Origin: Caccoplasma intestinavium
Lineage (GTDB): Bacteria; Bacteroidota; Bacteroidia; Bacteroidales; UBA11471
Length of the DNA: 64,000 bases
Direction: 5' to 3'
NCBI GenBank assembly: GCA_018715885.1
Contig: DVKT01000051.1
Location: forward strand, 18,431-82,430
Shown here: positions 26,024-34,082 of the stretch, piece by piece
How positions within the stretch are numbered: position 1 is the stretch's first letter
Layout of the letters: each line of letters opens with the position of its first letter
The notes under the pieces: model-generated
What the model was told of the DNA's origin: nothing
Seen by the model: the letters and a program-made list of their open reading frames with translations, nothing else
Databases searched by the model: none
Program-made: the position numbers and the translations under genes

Positions 26024-27463
26024 TCACTCGAATTTTTCTTTCAGCCTTTCGGCAAAGCTTTTCGCCCTCGCCAAAGATTGCTGATCTTCCGCATCGATAC
26101 CATATTTACGGGGATCGGGAATTTTCACTTCGAGGCCGACAGAGAGACGATTGGGATTGGGCATACGCTCCTTGTTCTCTTCATAGATATACACCCAAAA
26201 ATCTTTGCTGCCATAATATTCGAGAGCCAATAAGGTTAGCCTGTCACCAACACCCAAGCGATGTGAGGCAAGCGGTGGCAATGATCGAAGGTCGACCTGC
26301 CCTCCTCCCGACATCGTTTCTTTTTCTGTAACAACCGTAGACCGAAGATTGTTCTCTTCTTCAAGCGGTTCTCCATCGGTTTGCAAAAGGGCACTTTTTC
26401 CCACAGAAAGAGTTTCTACGGCCTGCTGCTCCGATGGGAAGTAGTAATTCCACGCATCTCCCAGTGTGATGCCTTGACGATTTAAATTCCATACCGTACC
26501 GCCGGCAATCACCAATAAAAGCAACAAAACAGAGCACATACCAGTAAGGAGCGGACGTCGTTGCATTTTATCCCACAATGAAATGCGTTCTTCTTCCCCA
26601 AAATCTTCTTCGGAACTCCCGCTATCAGAAATGGCATCTTCTGCGACATTGTCATCGGAAAGATTACTCTCTTCTTTTATCTCATTTTCCCGATGCCCCG
26701 TACAAATATCCTCTGTCGCCGTTACAGTCTTGGAGACAACCTCCCGAGCATTTTCTTTCCCAGAAGTTTCTTGTGTGGTGTTATCGGCCACGATTTTTTC
26801 CAGTACAAAATCGGCCAAAGCATTGAGTTCTTCTTCCGAAAGATTTTTTACAGGTTCTTCGTATTCAGCTTTTTCCTGCACGTTCCCGGAGGTGTTCACG
26901 ACCTGAGCAGATTCTTCTTTACCCGATTCTTCCGTCAACTCCGCTTCAACAGAAACAGGAAATTCCTTCACATCTGTCGTTTCTTGTTCCGTAACGATTT
27001 CTTCTCTTCGACACTCCGATACCCCGTCTTCACATTTCATATCGCCGGCATCGTCATAATCTTCTTCTACGATTTTATCGGAAAAATTTTCATCGACGTC
27101 ATCAGGCATTGTGGCGTTTTCGCCTTGAACGATTTCGGCATCATCGGGCAAAACTTCGGGTACAAAACAAGAAAACGGAGCATTGACAGCCTCTCTCATC
27201 GTTTTATCAGGAGCGAACGACAACTTGTAATGCCCGGGAATTTCCATCGGTTCGCCGGTACGTACATTGACACTGACACGCGGTTCTACCCAAACCAGCC
27301 GAAACTGGCCCAAACCGTTGATTTTAAGATTTTCTCCTTGTACGACTGTGTCGGCTGCCAATGAAAAAAATTCTTTCAGAAACTGTTCCGCTTCTTTTTT
27401 GGTACAGTTGCTTTTCCGACTCAACTGGTCGATCAATTCAGGAAGGGAAATTTTGGTATTCAT
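26024..27463 (-). CDS. HU-domain protein with membrane segment and LysM
   Basis: This 479-residue protein has an HU/IHF-like DNA-binding domain at residues 1-95 (KEAEQFLKEFF, NGLGQFRLVWVEPR, then a beta arm region). A long acidic, disordered linker covers about 100-300, one membrane helix about 306-325 (LLTGMCSVLLLLLVIAGGTV), and a LysM domain about 399-449 (HRLGVGDRLTLLALEYYGSK). By the positive-inside logic, the HU part would be cytoplasmic and LysM periplasmic on peptidoglycan. That would tie DNA to the cell wall, but this function is inference. The ATG overlaps the TGA of the upstream HU gene. Confidence 0.85.
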   Translation of the reverse strand: MNTKISLPELIDQLSRKSNCTKKEAEQFLKEFFSLAADTVVQGENLKINGLGQFRLVWVEPRVSVNVRTGEPMEIPGHYKLSFAPDKTMREAVNAPFSCFVPEVLPDDAEIVQGENATMPDDVDENFSDKIVEEDYDDAGDMKCEDGVSECRREEIVTEQETTDVKEFPVSVEAELTEESGKEESAQVVNTSGNVQEKAEYEEPVKNLSEEELNALADFVLEKIVADNTTQETSGKENAREVVSKTVTATEDICTGHRENEIKEESNLSDDNVAEDAISDSGSSEEDFGEEERISLWDKMQRRPLLTGMCSVLLLLLVIAGGTVWNLNRQGITLGDAWNYYFPSEQQAVETLSVGKSALLQTDGEPLEEENNLRSTVVTEKETMSGGGQVDLRSLPPLASHRLGVGDRLTLLALEYYGSKDFWVYIYEENKERMPNPNRLSVGLEVKIPDPRKYGIDAEDQQSLARAKSFAERLKEKFE

Positions 27464-27747
27464 CGGGCAGAGTTTTCTTTAATCCGGTTTTTCAATACGG
27501 CTCCCGGTTTGAATGTAAGCACAATGCGGGGTGGAATAAGCATACGCTTTCCTGTTGCAGGATTCACTGTAATGCGCTCGATTTTCTTACGGGGTTCGAA
27601 AGTTCCGAAACCTTGCACAGATACCGAATCCATCGACACACTTCGCTCCTTTATAATCTGCAACAATCCCGAATAGAGAGCATCTACGCCTTTCTTATCT
27701 TTACCAAGACGTTCTTGCAAAATCGAAAAAAATTGTTTGTGTTCCAC
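27460..27747 (-). CDS. HU-family DNA-binding protein, GTG start
   Basis: This 95-residue protein carries the HU fold: helices 1-45, then GFGTFEPRKKIERITVNPATG (about 47-67, split here as GFGTFEPRKK and NPATGKRMLIP) and the closing strand-helix. There is no in-frame ATG at the beginning. The frame is closed by TAA 15 bases upstream, so GTG at 27745-27747 is the likely start. Its TGA overlaps the HU-LysM ATG, so the two are co-translated and may form heterodimers (inference). Confidence 0.87.
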   Translation of the reverse strand: MEHKQFFSILQERLGKDKKGVDALYSGLLQIIKERSVSMDSVSVQGFGTFEPRKKIERITVNPATGKRMLIPPRIVLTFKPGAVLKNRIKENSAR

Positions 27748-27820
27748 GACCGGAAATTTTTATTTTATGCTGCTATATTACTATTTTTTTCCCAAACGGC
27801 CAAATCTCCGCTCAAAATAC

Positions 27821-27851
27821 GACGCCCCGGCATGCAGTACCGGGGCGTCGA
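27821..27851 (-). terminator. Strong GC hairpin after rho
   Basis: CGACGCCCCGG (27821-27831) and CCGGGGCGTCG (27841-27851) form an 11-base perfect stem with a 9-base loop, 17 bases beyond the rho stop. The following minus-strand sequence is TATTTTGAG, a weak T tract. Confidence 0.65.
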
Positions 27852-27868
27852 CAAGACTTATGACACAA

Positions 27869-29803
27869 CTAATCATTCATCGAAAGCAAAAGCTCTTCAT
27901 TCGAAGAGGTTTTTTCCATACGGTCTTTGATGAATGTCATGGCCTCGATAGAATTCATGTCGGAGAGATATTTACGAAGAATCCACATACGGTTGAGCGT
28001 ATCTTGATTGAGCAGCAAATCATCTCGACGTGTGCTCGACGCGGTTATATCCACAGCCGGGAAGATACGTTTGTTGGAGAGCTTGCGATCGAGCTGCAAC
28101 TCCATGTTACCGGTTCCCTTAAACTCCTCGAAAATCACATCGTCCATCTTCGAACCCGTCTCGGTAAGTGCCGTGGCGATAATAGTAAGGCTATCCCCGT
28201 TTTCTATATTACGGGCCGCACCGAATAAACGTTTGGGCTTATGCAACGCATTGGCATCGACACCTCCCGAGAGGACTTTGCCCGAAGCCGGAGATACGGT
28301 ATTGTAGGCACGTGCCAAACGGGTAATGGAATCGAGAAGAATAACGACATCATGCCCGCACTCGACCATACGCTTGGCTTTTTCGAGGACGATGCTGGCC
28401 ACTTTTACATGACGTTCGGCCGGCTCGTCGAACGTCGACGAAATGACCTCGGCTTTCACGCTGCGCGCCATATCGGTAACCTCCTCGGGACGTTCGTCGA
28501 TGAGCAATATCATCATATACACCTCGGGGTGATTGGCAGCAATGGCATTAGCAATATCTTTAAGAAGCATCGTTTTACCGGTTTTGGGTTGAGCGACGAT
28601 AAGTCCGCGCTGCCCCTTTCCAATAGGGGCGAACATATCGACAACCCGACACGATATATCGTTGCCTTGCCGGCTATCGGTAAGATTGAATTTTTCTTCG
28701 GGGAAGAGCGGAGTAAGATGATCGAACGGAACTCTGTCGCGTACAAATTCTGGCGAACGCCCGTTGATGCGGTCGACTTTCACAAGCGGGAAATACTTCT
28801 CGCCCTCTTTCGGAGGACGGATAGGCCCCTCTACTACATCGCCCGTCTTCAAGCCAAACAACTTCACTTGTGCCGGAGATACATATATATCATCGGGCGA
28901 TGCCAAATAGTTATAATCGGACGAACGAAGAAAACCATATCCGTCGGGCATCATTTCCAAAACGCCCACACCGGAGAGGATTCCGTCAAAATCGAAAACC
29001 TTTTCCTGTACTTGGGGACGATATATGGGTGCCGGTACATTCGACGTCATTCCCGATGAAGCGCTATTCTTACCTCTCGGTACAAAACGTTGACGTTCGC
29101 TCCGGGGGAAGAACGATTGCAAATGCACATTGTTGCTATCGGAAACAGGCTTGGTGGCTGGTTCCTCTTCTTTACGGGCGGTATCGTTTTCTTCGGAAAC
29201 GGTGTTTTGAGATTCGGGAAGATTTTGTTCTGCCGGAGCGGTCGGCGCAGCTGCCTCATCGACGCTCAATTTCTGTATCTTGGGGCGGCGTCCTCTCGGC
29301 TTGGCCGCCGGAGCGATTTCTTGTTCGGCAGAAACCTCTTCTTTTTTCTCGGGTTCTGCTACCGCAGACTCCACGGGAACCGTACTTTCGGGATACGTAA
29401 TTTCGACTTGATCGGTCAATGCCGGGTGGGTAAAACGTACCCGACGAGGTTTGACCACCGGCTCTACGGGAGTATCTTCGACAACGGCATTATCGGTTAC
29501 AGCCGGAATAGCTTCTTCGGGTTCTTTCACTTTCGGCTTGCGTCCCCGTGCCGGCTTCTCGGGCTTGCTTTCAGAAAGATCGGTATCAGGAGCTTTTGTA
29601 AAACTTTTCTCCGATCGTTTAGATGCGACCTGACTCTCTTTGACGGCATTCCGTTTTTCGGCCATATTTATGGCTTGTTGGTCGAGTATGGCATAAACCA
29701 ACTCGTCTTTATTGGAAAAACTCGTACTCTCCAAACTCATTTCACGAGCAATACTTTGCAATTCATCAAGATCTTTGTCTTTCAGTTCCAGAATGTTATA
29801 CAT
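27869..29803 (-). CDS. rho: Transcription termination factor Rho with long N-terminal extension
   Basis: The ATG at 29801-29803 gives 644 residues, against roughly 420 for the E. coli protein. Residues 1-45 are the Rho N-terminal helical domain (LKDKDLDELQSIAREM). Residues about 50-245 are a charged, Pro/Lys/Glu-rich insertion with ARGRKPK and KPRGRRPK patches like AT-hooks. The RNA-binding cold-shock-like domain follows (GVLEMMPDGYGFLRSSDYNY), then the ATPase with Walker A AQPKTGKT and Walker B VVILLDSITRLARAYN. The insertion is typical of Bacteroidota Rho. The leader contains a 9-base inverted repeat. Confidence 0.96.
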   Translation of the reverse strand: MYNILELKDKDLDELQSIAREMSLESTSFSNKDELVYAILDQQAINMAEKRNAVKESQVASKRSEKSFTKAPDTDLSESKPEKPARGRKPKVKEPEEAIPAVTDNAVVEDTPVEPVVKPRRVRFTHPALTDQVEITYPESTVPVESAVAEPEKKEEVSAEQEIAPAAKPRGRRPKIQKLSVDEAAAPTAPAEQNLPESQNTVSEENDTARKEEEPATKPVSDSNNVHLQSFFPRSERQRFVPRGKNSASSGMTSNVPAPIYRPQVQEKVFDFDGILSGVGVLEMMPDGYGFLRSSDYNYLASPDDIYVSPAQVKLFGLKTGDVVEGPIRPPKEGEKYFPLVKVDRINGRSPEFVRDRVPFDHLTPLFPEEKFNLTDSRQGNDISCRVVDMFAPIGKGQRGLIVAQPKTGKTMLLKDIANAIAANHPEVYMMILLIDERPEEVTDMARSVKAEVISSTFDEPAERHVKVASIVLEKAKRMVECGHDVVILLDSITRLARAYNTVSPASGKVLSGGVDANALHKPKRLFGAARNIENGDSLTIIATALTETGSKMDDVIFEEFKGTGNMELQLDRKLSNKRIFPAVDITASSTRRDDLLLNQDTLNRMWILRKYLSDMNSIEAMTFIKDRMEKTSSNEELLLSMND

Positions 29804-29904
29804 AAAATTCAAGGGTATTTTCTTTGCAGCTGTTCAAACACAACACGACCCTTCGAAATAAAGGGTGAAAAAATGCTGCATCTATAAAATATGATTTTAG
29901 GTGA

Positions 29905-29951
29905 CGGAATAGATAAAAAAATCGAAAAAACATTTGTCGGTCTCTATTCCG
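29905..29951 (-). promoter_or_regulatory. Inverted repeat in the rho leader
   Basis: Plus-strand CGGAATAGA (29905-29913) pairs with TCTATTCCG (29943-29951): perfect 9-base arms with a 29-base loop. The -7 element at 29955-29962 places the predicted transcript start next to the upstream arm, so the RNA could fold at its 5' end. Confidence 0.45.
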
Positions 29952-29954
29952 CTG

Positions 29955-29962
29955 CAAATATA
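29955..29962 (-). promoter_or_regulatory. -7 promoter element of rho
   Basis: Minus strand TATATTTG matches TAnnTTTG, with a leader of about 145 bases to the ATG at 29803. Confidence 0.5.
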
Positions 29963-30013
29963 TCGGATTTTTTCGACAAAACAGTCTAAAATACAGAGAA
30001 GTTTTTATGTTAA

Positions 30014-31351
30014 TTATTTTTCACATCTGATTTCCCATATTTGCCGGGTAGCAGAAGTTATTTTGTAGCAATCCGATGCTCTCTCTCCGACAATCCACAC
30101 GATCTCCTCTCCGGCGCAAAGCAACCACGCCGACTGCTTACGAGCCAAACTATACTTGTTGTTATTGAAATAATCACTCAGTTTCTGATGACCTTTCATA
30201 CCGAACGGGCGAAATCTATCGCCTTCGCTCCATGTGCGCAACGTAAGCGGGAAAGGTAAAAGTCCGGCATCGAAACATACCGTATCCCGACGACGAGGTA
30301 TTTGGTAATCATCGGCATCGAACAGCGTAAAGGTCAGCTTCACCGGCTCATCGACAACAGAAGTACCGTATTCTATCGTACGGATTTTTTTCTCTGAACG
30401 GCGAGGATATAAAACAAAATCGGTACGATCTTTGAGTAACCGGTACACGGGAGCGTCGAAAAACCGCCCCGACGGAGCGTCAACCGCCGCCCAAATATCA
30501 TCGAGCTGAGCCGATAAAAATCCATACTCTTTAACCATTTCGAAAAGCAGCGTCCGAGCCCCGGGCAAAGTACGCAACACCCCGATGTCGATATGCACGC
30601 CATCGCTTTCATGCCGTATAAGCCGTTCTTTGTAACCCTCGACAGCACAGCGGTAAACGGCTTCGACCTCCCGCAAATAATCGGCTGTATGAGACAACGA
30701 CTCATAAACCGACGGATTTATCGCCTGCATAAGAGGCAACAACTGTAATCTTATCTTATTACGGGTATAAAGTGTTTCCCGATTGGTACTATCGACGACA
30801 AAAGAGAGATGTGCATCGAAAAGATACGATTCGATCTCGGCTCGGCTGAGCGACAACAAGGGACGTATTACCGAACCGTTCACCGGTTGTATACCGGTAA
30901 GTCCCGCTATTCCCGTACCGCGTATGAGGTTGAGCAACATCGTCTCGATGGAATCGTCGCGATGGTGAGCCACGGCCACATAGGCAGCACCGGCCTCCCG
31001 ACGTTGCTGCTCGAACCAAGCATACCTCAACTCCCGACAAGCCATCTCGACCGACACTTTATTTGCCTCGGCATAGGCAAGCGTATCGAATGCCACTTCC
31101 CGGAATGGGACACCCAGCTCCGTCGCCACACTTTCGGCGAAACGGCGATCCCGCAACGACTCTTCTCCCCGCAACCCGAAATTGCAATGACAAGCCTCGC
31201 AACGATAACCCAACTCGGTAAGGATAGAAAGCAGAGCCACAGAATCGGCCCCACCGCTCAAACCCACCAAAACAAGATGCTGGTATGACAAGGGGATATG
31301 TCGGGCTATATACTGACGTACCCGTTCAAGTAGAAATTGGCGGTTGTCCAT
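30014..31351 (-). CDS. tilS: tRNA(Ile)-lysidine synthase
   Basis: This 445-residue cytoplasmic enzyme attaches lysine to C34 of the AUA-reading tRNA-Ile using ATP. The PP-loop motif SGGADSVALL lies at about residues 29-38. VAHHRDDSIETMLLNLIRGTG (split as VAHHRDDSIET and MLLNLIRGTG, about 125-146) is the second N-type ATPase signature. The C-terminal TilS domain (about 370-440) includes RTWSEGDRFRPFGMKGHQKL. The gene diverges from pheS, with 117 bases between the two starts. Confidence 0.96.
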   Translation of the reverse strand: MDNRQFLLERVRQYIARHIPLSYQHLVLVGLSGGADSVALLSILTELGYRCEACHCNFGLRGEESLRDRRFAESVATELGVPFREVAFDTLAYAEANKVSVEMACRELRYAWFEQQRREAGAAYVAVAHHRDDSIETMLLNLIRGTGIAGLTGIQPVNGSVIRPLLSLSRAEIESYLFDAHLSFVVDSTNRETLYTRNKIRLQLLPLMQAINPSVYESLSHTADYLREVEAVYRCAVEGYKERLIRHESDGVHIDIGVLRTLPGARTLLFEMVKEYGFLSAQLDDIWAAVDAPSGRFFDAPVYRLLKDRTDFVLYPRRSEKKIRTIEYGTSVVDEPVKLTFTLFDADDYQIPRRRDTVCFDAGLLPFPLTLRTWSEGDRFRPFGMKGHQKLSDYFNNNKYSLARKQSAWLLCAGEEIVWIVGERASDCYKITSATRQIWEIRCEK

Positions 31352-31433
31352 GTCGTAACGATTAGTTTACACAAACATATAATTTTTTTTTCGTTTTTCG
31401 TTCCGTTTACATCATTATCCGCCCCAATATTAT

Positions 31434-31441
31434 TAAATTTG
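31434..31441 (+). promoter_or_regulatory. -7 promoter element of pheS
   Basis: TAAATTTG matches TAnnTTTG, 27 bases before the pheS ATG at 31469. Confidence 0.5.
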
Positions 31442-31468
31442 CACCTGAAACAGAAATTTCGTCAGGAC

Positions 31469-32488
31469 ATGATAGAAAAAATAAACCGATTGAGAGAAGA
31501 AATCGAAGCCCTCTCGGCCACCAAAGCCGAAGAACTGGAAAATCTTCGTATCAAATACCTGAGTAAAAAAGGAGAAGTATCGCAACTCTTCAACGATTTC
31601 AGAAATGTTGCCGCCGAAAACAAGCGGGAAATAGGACAACGGTTGAACGAGTTGAAAGAAATAGCCACGGAAAAGATCAATTCGCTACGTGAGGCACTGA
31701 ACGAAAAATCCGAGGCCGACAATACCATAGATCTTACTCGCACGGCTTACCCCATACCATTGGGAACCCGCCACCCCATTTCTTTGGTACGGAACGAAAT
31801 TTGCGATATTTTCGGACGCTTTGGATTCTCCATTGCCGAAGGGCCCGAAGTCGAAGACGACTGGCACGTATTCTCGGCACTGAACTTTGCCGAAGACCAC
31901 CCGGCCCGGGACATGCAGGACACATTCTTCATTCAACGTTCTCCCGACGTGCTGCTGCGCACCCATACCTCCTCGGTACAAACCCGCGTCATGGAACACG
32001 CACAGCCCCCGATACGTATCATTTGTCCGGGACGGGTGTATCGCAATGAAGCTATTTCGGCGCGCGCCCATTGTTTCTTCCATCAGGTCGAGGCACTTTA
32101 TATCGACAAGAACGTTACTTTTGCCGATTTGAAACAGGCCTTGTTATTCTTTGCCAAAGAGATGTTCGGTCCTGAGACAAAGATACGCCTCCGCCCTTCT
32201 TACTTTCCGTTTACCGAACCCAGTGCCGAAATGGATATTTCATGCGACCTCTGCGGGGGGAAAGGCTGTTCTTTCTGTAAACATACGGGGTGGGTCGAAA
32301 TTCTGGGCTGCGGGATGGTTGATCCCAATGTTCTTGAAGCATGCGGCATCGATAGTAAAACCTACACCGGTTATGCTCTCGGAATGGGAATAGAACGTGT
32401 TACCAACCTCAAATACCGCGTAAAAGATTTACGTCTTTTCTCAGAAAATGACCAACGTTTTCTCGAAGAATTCGAATCGGCACATTAA
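31469..32488 (+). CDS. pheS: Phenylalanine--tRNA ligase alpha subunit
   Basis: The start ATG at 31469 (MIEKINRLREEIEALS) gives 339 residues. The N-terminal coiled coil (1-90) binds tRNA-Phe. The class II catalytic core contains motif 1 around HPISLVRNEICDIFGRFGFS, motif 2 around RTHTSSVQTRVM and FHQVEALYID, and motif 3 GYALGMGIERVTNL. A Cys-rich insert CDLCGGKGCSFCKHTGW (about 274-290) looks like a zinc knuckle. The beta-subunit gene pheT is not in this window, so the two are unlinked here. Confidence 0.97.
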   Translation: MIEKINRLREEIEALSATKAEELENLRIKYLSKKGEVSQLFNDFRNVAAENKREIGQRLNELKEIATEKINSLREALNEKSEADNTIDLTRTAYPIPLGTRHPISLVRNEICDIFGRFGFSIAEGPEVEDDWHVFSALNFAEDHPARDMQDTFFIQRSPDVLLRTHTSSVQTRVMEHAQPPIRIICPGRVYRNEAISARAHCFFHQVEALYIDKNVTFADLKQALLFFAKEMFGPETKIRLRPSYFPFTEPSAEMDISCDLCGGKGCSFCKHTGWVEILGCGMVDPNVLEACGIDSKTYTGYALGMGIERVTNLKYRVKDLRLFSENDQRFLEEFESAH

Positions 32489-32507
32489 TTACATAATCCC
32501 ACATCGC

Positions 32508-32538
32508 CATACCCCTCTCCTCCCCGGCGAGGGGTATG
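32508..32538 (+). terminator. Hairpin between pheS and nth
   Basis: CATACCCCTC (32508-32517) pairs with GAGGGGTATG (32529-32538) around an 11-base loop. The sequence after it, TTATATATTATAAGG, is AT-rich but not a pure T tract. It may terminate pheS, but nth starts only 17 bases later, so attenuation or read-through is possible. Confidence 0.5.
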
Positions 32539-32554
32539 TTATATATTATAAGGT

Positions 32555-33199
32555 ATGAAAACAGAAGATCGCTATCGAGCCGCTATCGAATGGTTCTCGG
32601 CAAATATGCCCGTAGCCGAAACCGAATTACGCTACAAAGACCCGTATCAACTAATTGTAGCCGTCATCTTGTCGGCTCAATGTACCGACAAGAGGGTAAA
32701 CATGGTTACGCCTGCCCTCTTCGAAAAATATCCTACGGCCGAGAGCCTTGCTGCAGCAAGCCCCGAAGAGGTTTATGAATACATCAAAAGCGTTTCTTAC
32801 CCCAACAATAAAGCGAAACATCTGGTGGGTATGGCCCGTAAACTGATCAGCGACTTCAACGGCATCATGCCCCAAGATGTAGACGAATTGCAAAAATTGC
32901 CGGGGGTAGGTCGTAAAACGGCCAATGTCGTGGCATCGGTGGCATTCAACAAAGAGGCGATGGCTGTCGATACCCATGTTTTCAGGGTATCGAACCGGAT
33001 AGGGCTGACTCGCAACTCTAAAACTCCGCTCGAAACCGAACGCACGCTGGTGAACCATATTCCGGGGCATCTGTTACCCATCGCCCACCATTGGCTCATT
33101 CTCCACGGCCGTTATGTATGCACGGCTCGCAATCCCAAATGCGATGCCTGCGGGCTACACGATATTTGCGTTTATTTCGGGAAAAAGAAAAAAGACTAA
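32555..33199 (+). CDS. nth: Endonuclease III (DNA glycosylase/AP lyase)
   Basis: This 214-residue base-excision-repair enzyme removes oxidised pyrimidines. ILSAQCTDKRVNMV (about 38-51) is the family start. The helix-hairpin-helix is LPGVGRKTANVVAS (about 112-125), with the catalytic Lys in GRKTA. The catalytic Asp is in AVDTHVFR (about 134-141). The [4Fe-4S] cysteines appear as CTARNPKCDACGLHDIC (about 190-206, spacing C-X6-C-X2-C-X5-C). Its stop overlaps the convergent ybaK stop by 4 bases. Confidence 0.97.
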   Translation: MKTEDRYRAAIEWFSANMPVAETELRYKDPYQLIVAVILSAQCTDKRVNMVTPALFEKYPTAESLAAASPEEVYEYIKSVSYPNNKAKHLVGMARKLISDFNGIMPQDVDELQKLPGVGRKTANVVASVAFNKEAMAVDTHVFRVSNRIGLTRNSKTPLETERTLVNHIPGHLLPIAHHWLILHGRYVCTARNPKCDACGLHDICVYFGKKKKD

Positions 33200-33675
33200 T
33201 GTGCCGCTATCTCTCCCACTGTGGCTCCGATGAAAGAGATAAGCGATTGCGGAGCGATTTTCGCCTGTATCCCCCGTACACCGGCACTGACGTAAATAAA
33301 ATCGAAATCGACCGCCGTCGCATGTATATAGGTAGGAAAATGTTTCTTCATGCCTATCGGAGAGCATCCGCCACGTATGTATCCTGTCGTCGGCAACAAC
33401 TCTTTCATGGCGATCATCTCGGCACTTTTATTTCCCGATATCTTAGCAGCAGCTTTGAGGTCGACCTCCATATCTCCGGGTACGACACATACAAAAATTC
33501 CGTTTCGGTCTCCCCGTAATACCAACGTTTTGAATACTCGCTCAATATCCTCGCCCAACTGTTCGGCAACATGTGTGGCTGCCAGATTTTCGGGATCGAC
33601 CTCATAAGGAATCAGTTCATACGATATACCTGCCTTATCGAGCAAACGGGCCGCATTGGTCTTGGTTATTTTCAT
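33196..33675 (-). CDS. ybaK: YbaK-type Cys-tRNA(Pro)/Cys-tRNA deacylase
   Basis: This 159-residue protein fits the YbaK/EbsC family, which clears mischarged Cys-tRNA. It contains TNAARLLDKAGISYELIPYE (residues 5-24), FKTLVLRGD (about 48-56, with the conserved Lys), PGDMEVDLKAAAKISGNKS (about 66-84) and GYIRGGCSPIGMKK (about 98-111). A minus-strand TATATTTG element lies at 33695-33702. It is monocistronic. Confidence 0.92.
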   Translation of the reverse strand: MKITKTNAARLLDKAGISYELIPYEVDPENLAATHVAEQLGEDIERVFKTLVLRGDRNGIFVCVVPGDMEVDLKAAAKISGNKSAEMIAMKELLPTTGYIRGGCSPIGMKKHFPTYIHATAVDFDFIYVSAGVRGIQAKIAPQSLISFIGATVGEIAAH

Positions 33676-33694
33676 ATCCGCAAATTTTCGAGAA

Positions 33695-33702
33695 CAAATA
33701 TA
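33695..33702 (-). promoter_or_regulatory. -7 promoter element of ybaK
   Basis: Minus strand TATATTTG matches TAnnTTTG, 19 bases before the ATG at 33675. Confidence 0.45.
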
Positions 33703-33777
33703 CGATGTTTTCCAAACAAAAATCCTCCTACCGATAAATTATCGGCAGGAGGAACTATTTACAAGAGATTATGATTA

Positions 33778-34071
33778 TCAAATAGCTTTCTCGATATCCC
33801 AAACAAAAGCCCGCAAACCAAGAGCCGGCTTGGCTTCATCGAGCGTATGCAGGGCTTTAAGAACAATACCCAAACGAGTCTCGTCGACAACCGAAAGAAT
33901 CGCCGAGTTCATACTCGGCCAAGCATGGCTGCCGTAATGCGGTTCTCCCGATTTCGTACCACGTCCCTGCACGTCCTGCCAATAGGTGAAACCGCGACAG
34001 TTATTATGGGTAAGTACGTTATAAACATCTTCATAATGAGCCTGGTCAAAGGCTATAAATAAAGCTTTCAT
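33778..34071 (-). CDS. PII-like protein associated with RND transporter (PG0541-like)
   Basis: This 97-residue protein begins MKALFIAFDQAHYEDVYNVL and contains NCRGFTYWQDVQGRGT and HAWPSMNSAILSVVD. The ferredoxin-like layout and length match PII-like small proteins. I recall it as the PG0541 family of transporter-associated proteins, found beside RND efflux genes in Bacteroidota. It follows the RND permease by 11 bases in the same operon, so it likely binds a small ligand and modulates the pump. No PII-type uridylylation loop is evident. Confidence 0.8.
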   Translation of the reverse strand: MKALFIAFDQAHYEDVYNVLTHNNCRGFTYWQDVQGRGTKSGEPHYGSHAWPSMNSAILSVVDETRLGIVLKALHTLDEAKPALGLRAFVWDIEKAI

Positions 34072-34082
34072 CGGAACATCTT

